This document shows, in pieces, positions 1-10,660 of a stretch of DNA of 64,000 nucleotides. The notes under the pieces are model-generated. The model had not been told where the DNA came from, ran no database searches, and saw only the letters and a list, made by a program, of their open reading frames with translations. The translations under genes and the position numbers were made by a program. Source of the DNA: Nannochloris sp. 'desiccata' (lineage: Eukaryota; Chlorophyta; Trebouxiophyceae; Chlorellales; Chlorellaceae); contig JAGTXX020000015.1 in assembly GCA_019044685.2 (NCBI GenBank), forward strand, positions 1 to 64,000. The letters run 5' to 3'. Numbering within the stretch: position 1 is the first letter of the stretch; every line of letters starts with the position of its first letter.

Positions 1-98
1 TGACAGCGGGCTGCACCTGGCAGCTCTTATTTGCCTTGCAACCACGTCTCTGGAGTATTGATGTTACCCTCAACCCTCTCTTTTCGATCTTCTCGCAG

Positions 99-1302
99 AT
101 GTGTTTTCCCACCTCCACTGCCATGCCTTCCCACTGCATGGCGTCCCCACCAGCCTCTCCTTCCCAGTCTCAAGAGACCCAGCAGCGTGGGGGACGCGTT
201 TGATGGAATGGCCGTAGAGGATTTACTCCAAGAGATCCAAGCTTTATTTCAAGGCTTTCAGCATGCTCAGAAACTCATGGCAGAGACCAAGCAAGTAGTA
301 GAGGCCCAAGATCGACGCAAGCACGAAATGGAAACCTGGGCTAAAGAACATGTCTATCAGCAGCAGGTCATTGTTACTGGTCTTCGGCAAGTTATTCTCG
401 ATGCTGGCCTTGGTCATTTGCTTGGAGATGACGTTAGCGTTGATGAAATGGAATGTGATCCTCTGGTGGGAACATGGGCAGAGCCGTGCGACAGTGGGGT
501 AGTCATGGCTGCCGATGCGCCCCTCAGGGATCTTCCCTGTGAAACTGGCATGTGCCGGGTTTATTTCGTGGAGGAGAAGCCTTATAATAGCCCTGCAAAT
601 TCAGGCAGCAAACGCAAGCGCAGTGAAATCGAGGAAGAGAAAGAAGAAGGTGGGGGGGACGATGACCACGAACTCGACAGCTGCAAACGCCACAAGCCTT
701 CTGACGATTGTAGCCTCGAGGCGTTGTTGGAATACCTGGAGCAATGCAACATAGAGACCCTTGTGTGTGAGGCTCAGACTTGGTCAATGAAAGCGGAACA
801 GAAAGAAGCTGAGCTTGACGAGGTCTTGGAAAGACGGGATGCGCTTTGGGAGGAGAACAACCACAAGCATGAAGCTTTGAAGGCCCAATTTGACAGAGTA
901 AATGAAGAAGTTGCAAGACTTGCAGCCATTCTTGGCGACCATAGTCTCATTCATCTTGCATTTCCTACTAAAAGCAACGAGAGCGACGAGAGCGACCGTA
1001 TCAAAGGTGGTTCTTCCATCTATCTTGGCATGCAAGACACCGAAGCGGAAATAGTAGAAAAAGAAGAGAAAGAGGAAGACGTATCATCTCCTGCGGTGAT
1101 TCCAAACGCGGATTCAGATCTACAACAGGAAGAAAATATCGATGCAAACAGTGCTGAGAATAACGAGAATGCTGCTCCTTTCCAAAAGGCAGTGGATTTA
1201 ACACAGCGCATGATGGCGCCTTTCCACAACGCTCAGCGGGTGCTGAAAGAATGCAACCGTCGCTTTCAGATGCGAGAAAGAAGTGGAGAGACTAGGTGGT
1301 AA
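99..1302 (+). CDS. Family X coiled-coil protein, left-arm copy (X1), 5' partial and frameshifted
   Basis: This is exon 2 of the same gene as the complete right-arm copy (10661-12160). The splice acceptor ctcgcag ends at 98. Exon 1 would lie before the window start. The exon is 1204 nt, one base longer than the right-arm exon, because a G run at 189-193 has five Gs instead of four. This shifts the frame of the first ~30 codons. The four-G version matches paralogue X3, so the five-G run is the error or mutation. The rest encodes a coiled-coil, acidic, Lys-rich protein with a KRKR-type basic cluster and a C-terminus ending in ETRW. No known domain was recognised. Confidence 0.75.
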
Positions 1303-1616
1303 AGAGGACCGAAGTAGAGCTTGTAGTAAACTTATTTGGACGGTCATTTAAACTATTAAACTAGAGGAAACGAGCTGCAATAAACTGGGTAGGTATTTTA
1401 TGAATGAATGAAATGAGCTGGTAGTCGGGTAAAATTATTAATGTGTGCCTTGGAAGAAGAGAAGAGGTCAAAACGGACTTGAGCTGTTCCTTGCTCGTCT
1501 GGTGGTCATGTTCCTTTCTTGTGCTGCCCAGCAAAAGGCCTGCTGCAACGCTGTGGTATATCTACTTAAAACACAGCTACCGCGCGGCCATGCGCCTTGT
1601 ATTCCATACTTGTCTT

Positions 1617-1809
1617 CTATACTATACTATACTATACTATACTATACTATACTATACTATACTATACTATACTATACTATACTATACTATACTATACTAT
1701 ACTATACTATACTATACTATACTATACTATACTATACTATACTATACTATACTATACTATACTATTACTATACTATACTATACTATACTATACTATACTA
1801 TACTATACT
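1617..1809. repeat. (TATAC)n microsatellite, left arm
   Basis: About 38 nearly perfect copies of the pentamer TATAC with one interruption near 1766. It lies in the 3' flank of X1. The mirror copy in the right arm has a different length and its interruption in a different place. Confidence 0.97.
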
Positions 1810-1960
1810 TTATTACCACCACCTTTGCGCTTCATGCAATGCTTCCCTATATCTATTTAACTTATTTCGAATCTGTCGCACGGCTTTTGAATGTGCAGCA
1901 TATTTTTCCACTCCCTCGTAGCAAATTTTCCACTCCCGCCTGCGGGGCTACATATTTTCT

Positions 1961-2066
1961 ATGTAGGGTATTAGGGTATATTTTGTAGTGTATTAGGGCA
2001 TATTTTGTATGTAGGGTGTGTAGGGTGTGTAGGTATGTAGGGTATTAGGGTATGTAGGGTATTTCA
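1961..2066. repeat. Degenerate TAGGG-rich minisatellite, left arm
   Basis: Irregular repetition of units such as GTAGGGTAT, TTAGGGTAT and GTAGGGTGT. It resembles telomeric sequence only loosely and has no constant unit, so it is probably an interstitial minisatellite. The mirror copy is at 9891-9998. Confidence 0.8.
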
Positions 2067-2282
2067 TAATTTGGCTTCCGGGAGTGGAAAAAAAAAAAAA
2101 AAGGTCTAGGAGGGAGTGGAAATGTAGGGTATTTGAATGTTTTTTGACAACACAATTTATAATATTTATTTATTATCACTCCAACTGCTTTATGTTTATT
2201 CCATCATTGACATATTTTACATCTTCTATTTACAATCAACATAGCTGTAAAAGAACAACGAAACAGCAGCAAGCATTTTACT

Positions 2283-3072
2283 TTACTCCTCATCAGCAGC
2301 ACTCCAAAAAAACAACCCCGCACAAGGATTCGGATTTAAACCATGCTGCACAGCCCAGTCTTTGACTTGAAAACCCTGCCTTTTCGCAGGTCTACGTGCT
2401 TTTACACGCTCTTTCTGCTTAAAAACTAGAAACAAATAGCGATGTTTGCCCTTGGCTGGCTCGGGAGGCATGTAGCTCTCTACTTCTTCTCCTCGAATGA
2501 CGTCTGTGCCGGGAATATTTATAACCAACCAGTGCAGCCAGCTACGGTATTTAGGTGTATTAGGTGCTGGAGCATCAGGATCGACCATTACCAGAGTATA
2601 GGTATGGTTTTTAGGGAGAATTTCGATTGTCGGTTCAGAAAGAAGCTCATCTGGAGAGATCGTTTGGCCATTTTCGATTTGAAGGGAGCCGTATTTAATA
2701 ATCAACTCAGCTTCATCGCTGATCTCTGCAATAGACATTATAGTAGAAAGCCAGTAGAAGGTTTATTTGTAGGGTTTAAAGAAGAACGAGACTTAATTGT
2801 GGCTAAAAAAAAGATAAGCCGGGCAAGCGCTGTGGTTAATAAAAATTTCTTTTGTTTAAAGATAAGCTTCCCTAGACAGCTAATGACGCTACAAATCCCC
2901 TTGTTGGACTCTTTGTATGGTATTTAATTCAACAAAACTTACGATCTACAATCTGAGGCACAGCTTTGCATGCAGCAAAGGCCACAGTGGTATCGGAAAT
3001 TTTATCAGGAAAGTCTGATATCTCAAAGGGGCCTCGGGCCTCCTGAGTGGGACTTTTAATAGAGTGAGGCAT
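2283..3072 (-). CDS. PEBP/RKIP-like protein, left-arm copy
   Basis: Two exons: 3072-2943 and 2725-2283, joined in phase 1 (donor gatc|gtaag, acceptor attgcag). Together they encode 190 aa, a usual length for phosphatidylethanolamine-binding proteins. Visible family signatures are DPDAP in the anion-pocket loop, the WLHWLVINIPG strand after it, and the KHRYLFLVF strand near the C-terminus. PEBP proteins bind anionic ligands and act as kinase inhibitors or, in the plant FT/TFL1 branch, as developmental regulators; the branch cannot be assigned here. The gene is divergent from the CBM20 gene (414 bp between start codons). The protein is identical to the right-arm copy as far as I compared them. 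Confidence 0.88.
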
Positions 3073-3485
3073 TATTGTGGTCTGTTATCAATGTTTGAGT
3101 GTGCAGAATTTAAGCTTATGTTCGTTTGAGAAGAAAGAGCGGGTGTCCAAGGTTTTTGGCCTCGTGGCTTTCAGTTCAGCTTCCTAGGGAAGAAATGGAG
3201 GAATACATTCGTTTTTCCTGATTCCTACGAGGCAATTCATACTTCCCAAGTGAATTCTGTTACTGAGAATGATGTGGCGTCTGCATATTGTTTACTGCTG
3301 CCCCCCCTGACAAACACGTTGCCTGAGTTTGACCTAAATATCATCATGACATGGCGTGGGCGCTGAGCTTTACCCAGCAAAGATCTGGTCTAATTGAACA
3401 GCTTCTGGACATCAATTGGTGGCAACATCTTTCCCGCATAGTTCAATTTTATTTCATTCTAGTTCAGCGTTGTAATTTATCTGCA
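3073..3485. promoter_or_regulatory. Divergent intergenic region, PEBP / CBM20 (left arm)
   Basis: These 413 bp separate the start codons of two divergently transcribed genes, so they must hold both promoters and 5' UTRs. No specific element was identified. Confidence 0.5.
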
Positions 3486-4696
3486 ATGTCTGCGGTGTCA
3501 GCGATCACTGCACACATTGGTGTCAGCAATCTGGTTGCTATTTCTTCTTCTCGGCGAGCTAATGCACCTCGTATGATCTGTTCAGCTCATTTCATGAACA
3601 TGCCACGTCCTCAGTTTTCAAGTAAGCTCGGAAAATGTACTGGCTTTTGCGTCGAATCCCTCAAAATCGAATTTCTGTCCTCGTTTTAAAATTTACAGCA
3701 TTTCCGTTCCATGCTTTTCAGGCAATTCTTTCAAATCTAATATCACGAAGAACGGAGGTACCAAAGGATTCTTTAACTCTTCTTCCAAGGTAATCAGCAC
3801 CTTTTGATTTTTGAATCTCTACATCCCTCGATATCAGCCCAACAACTTTTCAGCAATACTAATCCTGCTCTCTGTATCCTTTGCAGCAGTCCCGTGCATC
3901 TTTTACTCCATGTGCAGCTCTTGTCAACGTAGAATTCCTCGTTCCTGAGCTTCCTTTGGAATTCGGCCAGAGTCTTAAGATTGTCGGTGGAGCTCCCTCT
4001 CTCGGCAATTGGGAAGCCAGCACAGGCGCTGTCCTTGAATGGCAAGAAGGAAACAACTGGAAGGGTGCAGCTGAAGTAGAAGCTGGCTCTGAGGTGGAAT
4101 TTAAGCTTGTTAAAGTTGCAGGAGAGGATTGGTCTTCTTGGGAGGACGGTGAAAATAAAGTGTTTGCTATACCCGCTACTGCAACTGGAGTTGAGGTCAT
4201 CTGTCTCTGGGAAGGAGACATCTCTATTGAAGTAAGCGAAGCTACAGCCGTAGTTGAGGAAAAGCCTAAAAAGTCTTCTTCCTCTTCTTCATCAAAGGCT
4301 AAAGCACCAAAGAAAGCTAAAAAAGAAGAGAAAGCCGATGAACCTATTGCTGCTGCTGCTGCCGCTGCTGCCCCTGCCGCTGTTGTTGTTGCCGAGAAGG
4401 AAGAAAATGCAGCTCCCCAAGAACCTGCTGCTGTTGCTGCCCCTGCCGCTGTTGTTGTTGCCGAGAAGGAAGAGAAACCATCTCACCAAGAGAAAGAGAA
4501 AGACGCTCCTGCTGAATCTGCTCCTACCCACTCTAATGGAGCAGCAGCAGCACCAAGCACTGGTGTCGATATTTCTTCTGAAATGAGCTCTCTTGCAAAT
4601 ACAGTTTCAGTTGGCAGCGACGGTTCATTGATGATTGAGTTCAATAGCAATGCCGATGGTGTCACCGCTGCATCCCTTGCAGCTAAATTAAAATAA
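3486..4696 (+). CDS. Plastid-targeted CBM20 starch-binding protein, left-arm copy
   Basis: Three exons, 3486-3621, 3722-3789 and 3887-4696, joined in phases 1 and 0, give 337 aa. Residues 1 to about 68 are rich in Ser, Ala and Arg with almost no acidic residues, like a chloroplast transit peptide. Residues about 75-180 form a CBM20 domain: an EFLVPELPLEFGQSLKIVGG strand, LGNWEASTGAVLEW, and a W-rich VEFKLVK region carrying the starch-contact tryptophans. The tail is Ala/Val/Pro/Lys/Glu-rich low complexity. CBM20 binds alpha-glucan chains, so a starch-granule or pyrenoid-sheath scaffold or regulator is likely; no catalytic domain is seen. This copy has the open frame; the right-arm copy is interrupted. 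Confidence 0.88.
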
Positions 4697-5164
4697 CAAG
4701 GTGCCTTGAACTGCTGTTCTTTCTACCTGTTATCATTTACAAATTATGTGTTGCGTGCTCTCTTGCCCTTTTCCAAGTACAAGAAGAAATAATAATAAGA
4801 ACACTATGAAAAAAGAACCTCGCGGTGGTCGTCTCACCCTCATTTCATTGCCTGCACTTATCCTGATTTGATTTTTTCTCTTTCTTTCTCACTTTCTTTT
4901 TCGTTTTTCCGCTTCGCTCAAATTTTTTCTCTTCTTCTGATTTTGACTCCCTTGATTGATTATCATTATTCTCTTCTCTTGAGATGACCCATGTTCTATC
5001 TGTAAACCAATATACCATAACACATTGCTAAGTTTTCGCATTTTTAACACTTGACAAGTTATTTCCTCGCCCTCTCGACACAGAAAAAGAACAGCACAAA
5101 GAATAAAGCAGACCGAATTATATTATCACTTGACAAAATAATACTGCCAGGAATACATAAAGAA
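4697..5164. other. Intergenic, convergent CBM20 / IMPL1 3' ends (left arm)
   Basis: Pyrimidine- and AT-rich 3' flanks of two converging genes. No gene, tRNA or clear repeat was seen. The mirror is 6785-7254. Confidence 0.5.
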
Positions 5165-5820
5165 TTACTCCAGTTGCGCTCCACTGTGTACTCTGTATCC
5201 TTCAGGCACAAACCACTGACTCAGATTGACACCGTCCGACACCAACCGACCCACCACCGGCTCGGTCTTACCCAAAATAGCCTCATGCACAAAGCCATTA
5301 CTTACCAATACAGAGCGATCAAATACACTAAATGCACGTCCATCCATTGTTGTCACCGTACCACCAGCTTCCTCTACAATCAACACCCCCGCGGCCATAT
5401 CCCAAGGCTTTAACCGGAACTCCCAATAGGCCTCGCAAATACCCGTTGCCACATGACACATATCAATGGCAGCAGAGCCTAAACGACGCACCCCCTGTGT
5501 GATATCTGTAAACTCACGGAAGAGTTTGAGATTTGCTTCCCATGCTTCATCGTGATCATAGCCAAAGCCGGTGACTACAAGCGACTTTTGAAGGTCGTGT
5601 GTTCGGGAGACGGAGATCGGTTGTCCATTGAGAGTCGCACCTCCATTGCGTTTTGCAGCGTATGTTCTGGTGATCCAGCTCCCTGGTCCACCGCAGAATT
5701 CAATGACGGTGGATGCAACAGGGATGGCATGGCGTAGGCAAGCTATGCTGACGGCAAAAGAAGGGTACCCGTGGGCAAAGTTGGTGGTGCCATCCAGAGG
5801 ATCCACACACCATAGGTAAT
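5165..5820 (-). CDS. IMPL1-like plastid inositol monophosphatase, 3' exon only, left arm
   Basis: An open exon of 656 nt starting at a splice acceptor (ttgtag) encodes 217 C-terminal residues. It begins DYLWCVDPLDGTTNFAHGY, the metal-binding motif of the inositol monophosphatase family, and contains the second signature KPWDMAAGVLIVEEAGG. The sequence follows plant chloroplast IMPL1 closely from memory (VRRLGSAAIDMCHVATGICEAYWE region, and the C-terminus). The family hydrolyses inositol 1-phosphate and related sugar phosphates with Mg2+. About 150 N-terminal residues, including the transit peptide and the Glu-Glu metal ligands, should lie in upstream exons. These are absent because the palindrome turns round about 150 bp upstream of this exon. 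As assembled, this copy cannot encode a working enzyme. Confidence 0.9.
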
Positions 5821-6128
5821 CTACAAAGAGTTTTATTTATTTTGGAACAGTTCTAGAATTCTTTAGTCAAGAAATAAAGGCGAGTGCTAGAAAGGATGGA
5901 AAAGGATGTATAGTAGAATAGAAAATGACGATTAGAGAAAGTCAGAATTAAAAGAACTAAAAATATCTACCTACCTGAAGATATTTTTAGTTCTTTTTAA
6001 TTCTGACTTTCTCTAATCGTCATTTTCTATTCTACTATACATCCTTTTCCATCCTTTTCTAGCACTCGCCTTTATTTCTTGACTAAAGAATTCTAGAACT
6101 GTTCCAAAATAAATAAAACTCTTTGTAG
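5821..6128. other. Palindrome centre inside an IMPL1 intron
   Basis: The two arms meet here. Bases 5821-5968 and 5979-6128 are the same intron sequence in opposite directions, and 5969-5978 is the unpaired spacer. No coding sequence is present. Confidence 0.9.
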
Positions 6129-6784
6129 ATTACCTATGGTGTGTGGATCCTCTGGATGGCACCACCAACTTTGCCCACGGGTACCCTTCTTTTGCCGTCA
6201 GCATAGCTTGCCTACGCCATGCCATCCCTGTTGCATCCACCGTCATTGAATTCTGCGGTGGACCAGGGAGCTGGATCACCAGAACATACGCTGCAAAACG
6301 CAATGGAGGTGCGACTCTCAATGGACAACCGATCTCCGTCTCCCGAACACACGACCTTCAAAAGTCGCTTGTAGTCACCGGCTTTGGCTATGATCACGAT
6401 GAAGCATGGGAAGCAAATCTCAAACTCTTCCGTGAGTTTACAGATATCACACAGGGGGTGCGTCGTTTAGGCTCTGCTGCCATTGATATGTGTCATGTGG
6501 CAACGGGTATTTGCGAGGCCTATTGGGAGTTCCGGTTAAAGCCTTGGGATATGGCCGCGGGGGTGTTGATTGTAGAGGAAGCTGGTGGTACGGTGACAAC
6601 AATGGATGGACGTGCATTTAGTGTATTTGATCGCTCTGTATTGGTAAGTAATGGCTTTGTGCATGAGGCTATTTTGGGTAAGACCGAGCCGGTGGTGGGT
6701 CGGTTGGTGTCGGACGGTGTCAATCTGAGTCAGTGGTTTGTGCCTGAAGGATACAGAGTACACAGTGGAGCGCAACTGGAGTAA
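6129..6784 (+). CDS. IMPL1-like plastid inositol monophosphatase, 3' exon only, right arm
   Basis: Mirror copy of 5165-5820, with the same protein over all 217 residues I could compare, including DPLDGTTNF and WDMAAG. The exon starts after ttgtag with two bases (AT) that complete a codon begun in the missing upstream exon. The start codon therefore cannot be placed, and the GTG at 6143 is not a real start. Both arms lose the same 5' part of the gene, so the only full version must lie elsewhere in the genome or beyond a false join. Confidence 0.9.
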
Positions 6785-7254
6785 TTCTTTATGTATTCCT
6801 GGCAGTATTATTTTGTCAAGTGATAATATAATTCGGTCTGCTTTATTCTTTGTGCTGTTCTTTTTTCTGTGTCGAGAGGGCGAGGAAATAACTTGTCAAG
6901 TGTTAAAAATGCGAAAACTTAGCAATGTGTTATGGTATATTGGTTTACAGATAGAACATGGGTCATCTCAAGAGAAGAGAATAATGATAATCAATCAAGG
7001 GAGTCAAAATCAGAAGAAGAGAAAAATTTGAGCGAAGCGGAAAAACGAAAAAGAAAGTGAGAAAGAAAGAGAAAAAATCAAATCAGGATAAGTGCAGGCA
7101 ATGAAATGAGGGTGAGACGACCACCGCGAGGTTCTTTTTTTTCATAGTGTTCTTATTATTATTTCTTCTTGTACTTGGAAAAGGGCAAGAGAGCACGCAA
7201 CACATAATTTGTAAATGATAACAGGTAGAAAGAACAGCAGTTCAAGGCACCTTG
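6785..7254. other. Intergenic, convergent IMPL1 / CBM20 3' ends (right arm)
   Basis: Mirror of 4697-5164. AT- and purine-rich 3' flanks; nothing else seen. Confidence 0.5.
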
Positions 7255-8468
7255 TTATTTTAATTTAGCTGCAAGGGATGCAGCGGTGACACCATCGGCA
7301 TTGCTATTGAACTCAATCATCAATGAACCGTCGCTGCCAACTGAAACTGTATTTGCAAGAGAGCTCATTTCAGAAGAAATATCGACACCAGTGCTTGGTG
7401 CTGCTGCTGCTCCATTAGAGTGGGTAGGAGCAGATTCAGCAGGAGCGTCTTTCTCTTTCTCTTGGTGAGATGGTTTCTCTTCCTTCTCGGCAACAACAAC
7501 AGCGGCAGGGGCAGCAACAGCAGCAGGTTCTTGGGGAGCTGCATTTTTCTTCCTTCTCGGCAACAACAACAGCGGCAGGGGCAGCAGCTGGCAGCAGCAG
7601 CAGCAATAGGTTCATCGGCTTTCTCTTCTTTTTTAGCTTTTCTTTGGTGCTTTAGCCTTTGATGAAGAAGAGGAAGAAGACTTTTTAGGCTTTTCCTCAA
7701 CTACGGCTGTAGCTTCGCTTACTTCAATAGAGATGTCTCCTTCCCAGAGACAGATGACCTCAACTCCAGTTGCAGTAGCGGGTATAGCAAACACTTTATT
7801 TTCACCGTCCTCCCAAGAAGACCAATCCTCTCCTGCAACTTTAACAAGCTTAAATTCCACCTCAGAGCCAGCTTCTACTTCAGCTGCACCCTTCCAGTTG
7901 TTTCCTTCTTGCCATTCAAGGACAGCGCCTGTGCTGGCTTCCCAATTGCCGAGAGAGGGAGCTCCACCGACAATCTTAAGACTCTGGCCGAATTCCAAAG
8001 GAAGCTCAGGAACGAGGAATTCTACGTTGACAAGAGCTGCACATGGAGTAAAAGATGCACGGGACTGCTGCAAAGGATACAGAGAGCAGGATTAGTATTG
8101 CTGAAAAGTTGTTGGGCTGATATCGAGGGATGTAGAGATTCAAAAATCAAAAGGTGCTGATTACCTTGGAAGAAGAGTTAAAGAATCCTTTGGTACCTCC
8201 GTTCTTCGTGATATTAGATTTGAAAGAATTGCCTGAAAAGCATGGAACGGAAATGCTGTAAATTTTAAAACGAGGACAGAAATTCGATTTTGAGGGATTC
8301 GACGCAAAAGCCAGTACATTTTCCGAGCTTACTTGAAAACTGAGGACGTGGCATGTTCATGAAATGAGCTGAACAGATCATACGAGGTGCATTAGCTCGC
8401 CGAGAAGAAGAAATAGCAACCAGATTGCTGACACCAATGTGTGCAGTGATCGCTGACACCGCAGACAT
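7255..8468 (-). CDS. Plastid-targeted CBM20 starch-binding protein, right-arm copy (frame disrupted)
   Basis: Exons mirror the left copy: 8468-8333, 8232-8165 and 8067-7255. The CBM20 domain is intact, but three single-base insertions follow in the low-complexity tail: an extra A in the K-rich run near 7641, one base in the Ala codon run near 7591, and an extra A near 7549. Together they add three bases, so the frame is lost for about 90 bp and then restored, and the C-terminal ~100 residues are again the same as in the left copy. All three lie in homopolymers or short repeats, where sequencing errors are common. Confidence 0.8.
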
Positions 8469-8879
8469 TGCAGATAAATTACAACGCTGAACTAGAATGA
8501 AATAAAATTGAACTATGCGGGAAAGATGTTGCCACCAATTGATGTCCAGAAGCTGTTCAATTAGACCAGATCTTTGCTGGGTAAAGCTCAGCGCCCACGC
8601 CATGTCATGATGATATTTAGGTCAAACTCAGGCAACGTGTTTGTCAGGGGGGGCAGCAGTAAACAATATGCAGACGCCACATCATTCTCAGTAACAGAAT
8701 TCACTTGGGAAGTATGAATTGCCTCGTAGGAATCAGGAAAACGAATGTATTCCTCCATTTCTTCCCTAGGAAGCTGAACTGAAAGCCACGAGGCCAAAAC
8801 CTTGGACACCCGCTCTTTCTTCTCAAACGAACATAAGCTTAAATTCTGCACACTCAAACATTGATAACAGACCACAATA
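8469..8879. promoter_or_regulatory. Divergent intergenic region, CBM20 / PEBP (right arm)
   Basis: Mirror of 3073-3485; carries the promoters of both divergent genes by position. No defined element was recognised. Confidence 0.5.
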
Positions 8880-9671
8880 ATGCCTCACTCTATTAAAAGT
8901 CCCACTCAGGAGGCCCGAGGCCCCTTTGAGATATCAGACTTTCCTGATAAAATTTCCGATACCACTGTGGCCTTTGCTGCATGCAAAGCTGTGCCTCAGA
9001 TTGTAGATCGTAAGTTTTGTTGAATTAAATACCATACAAAGAGTCCAACAAGGGGATTTGTAGCGTCATTAGCTGTCTAGGGAAGCTTATCTTTAAACAA
9101 AAGAAATTTTTATTAACCACAGCGCTTGCCCGGCTTATCTTTTTTTTTTAGCCACAATTAAGTCTCGTTCTTCTTTAAACCCTACAAATAAACCTTCTAC
9201 TGGCTTTCTACTATAATGTCTATTGCAGAGATCAGCGATGAAGCTGAGTTGATTATTAAATACGGCTCCCTTCAAATCGAAAATGGCCAAACGATCTCTC
9301 CAGATGAGCTTCTTTCTGAACCGACAATCGAAATTCTCCCTAAAAACCATACCTATACTCTGGTAATGGTCGATCCTGATGCTCCAGCACCTAATACACC
9401 TAAATACCGTAGCTGGCTGCACTGGTTGGTTATAAATATTCCCGGCACAGACGTCATTCGAGGAGAAGAAGTAGAGAGCTACATGCCTCCCGAGCCAGCC
9501 AAGGGCAAACATCGCTATTTGTTTCTAGTTTTTAAGCAGAAAGAGCGTGTAAAAGCACGTAGACCTGCGAAAAGGCAGGGTTTTCAAGTCAAAGACTGGG
9601 CTGTGCAGCATGGTTTAAATCCGAATCCTTGTGCGGGGTTGTTTTTTTGGAGTGCTGCTGATGAGGAGTAA
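8880..9671 (+). CDS. PEBP/RKIP-like protein, right-arm copy
   Basis: Exon 1 is 8880-9009 and exon 2 is 9229-9671. They join in phase 1 (C+AG makes Gln) to give 190 aa. The first exon supplies the N-terminal strand ending in VPQIVD, which fits the usual PEBP start, so the in-frame ATG at 9216 just before the acceptor is intronic. Family motifs DPDAP, WLHWLVINIPG and HRYLFLVF are present. Function follows the family: binding of phospholipid head groups or protein kinases. Confidence 0.9.
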
Positions 9672-9890
9672 AGTAAAATGCTTGCTGCTGTTTCGTTGTT
9701 CTTTTACAGTCATGTTGATTGTAAATAGAAGATGTAAAATATGTCAATGATGGAATAAACATAAAGCAGTTGGAGTGATAATAAATAAATATTATAAATT
9801 GTGTTGTCAAAAAACATTCAAATACCCTACATTTCCACTCCCTCCTAGACCTTTTTTTTTTTTTTTCCACTCCCGGAAGCCAAATTATGA

Positions 9891-9998
9891 AATACCCTAC
9901 ATACCCTAATACCCTACATACCTACACACCCTACACACACACCCTACATACAAAATATGCCCTAATACACTACAAAATATACCCTAATACCCTACATA
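9891..9998. repeat. Degenerate TAGGG-rich minisatellite, right arm (CCCTA on this strand)
   Basis: Reverse complement of 1961-2066 with a few extra GT units. Confidence 0.8.
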
Positions 9999-10149
9999 GA
10001 AAATATGTAGCCCCGCAGGCGGGAGTGGAAAATTTGCTACGAGGGAGTGGAAAAATATGCTGCACATTCAAAAGCCGTGCGACAGATTCGAAATAAGTTA
10101 AATAGATATAGGGAAGCATTGCATGAAGCGCAAAGGTGGTGGTAATAAA

Positions 10150-10347
10150 GTATAGTATAGTATAGTATAGTATAGTATAGTATAGTATAGTATAGTATAG
10201 TATAGTATAGTATAGTATAGTATAGTATAGTATAGTATAGTATAGTATAGTATAGTATAGTATAGTATAGTATAGTATAGTATAGTATAGTATAGTATAG
10301 TATAGTATAGTATAGTATAAGTATAGTATAGTATAGTATAGTATAGA
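10150..10347. repeat. (TATAG)n microsatellite, right arm
   Basis: The same pentamer array as at 1617-1809, read on the other strand, a few bases longer. The interruption (TATAAG near 10318) is at a different site from that in the left arm. Confidence 0.97.
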
Positions 10348-10660
10348 AGACAAGTATGGAATACAAGGCGCATGGCCGCGCGGTAGCTGTGTTTTAAGTA
10401 GATATACCACAGCGTTGCAGCAGGCCTTTTGCTGGGCAGCACAAGAAAGGAACATGACCACCAGACGAGCAAGGAACAGCTCAAGTCCGTTTTGACCTCT
10501 TCTCTTCTTCCAAGGCACACATTAATAATTTTACCCGACTACCAGCTCATTTCATTCATTCATAAAATACCTACCCAGTTTATTGCAGCTCGTTTCCTCT
10601 AGTTTAATAGTTTAAATGACCGTCCAAATAAGTTTACTACAAGCTCTACTTCGGTCCTCT

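Larger units (their letters stand above)
1303..2282. other. Intergenic 3' flanks of X1 and PEBP (left arm)
   Basis: This gap lies between the converging ends of X1 and the PEBP gene. It holds the X-family 3' flank (about 1303-1616, shared with the flanks of X2, X3 and Y2), the TATAC microsatellite, a TAGGG-rich tract, and several copies of the word ttttccactccc in both orientations near 1906-1940 and 2080-2125. No gene is supported. The long ORFs through the microsatellite are repeat translations. Confidence 0.7.
9672..10660. other. Intergenic 3' flanks of PEBP and X2 (right arm)
   Basis: Mirror of 1303-2282: poly-A/T run near 9851, TAGGG-type minisatellite, ccactccc words, microsatellite and the X-family 3' flank. 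No gene supported. Confidence 0.7.

Noticed and set aside
1443..1988. ORFs of 158-181 codons through the TATAC array, with mirror ORFs at 9970-10520
   Set aside because: Translation of a pentamer repeat (YTILYYTIL...) is open by composition only; the region is the X 3' flank.
2442..2927. 161-codon plus-strand ORF, with a mirror at 9135-9512
   Set aside because: Antisense of the PEBP exon, which has clear family motifs.
6143..6784. GTG at 6143 as the start of a 213-aa phosphatase
   Set aside because: The conserved frame runs upstream to the splice acceptor at 6128 (YLWC before VDPLDGT), so this is an internal codon of a truncated gene.
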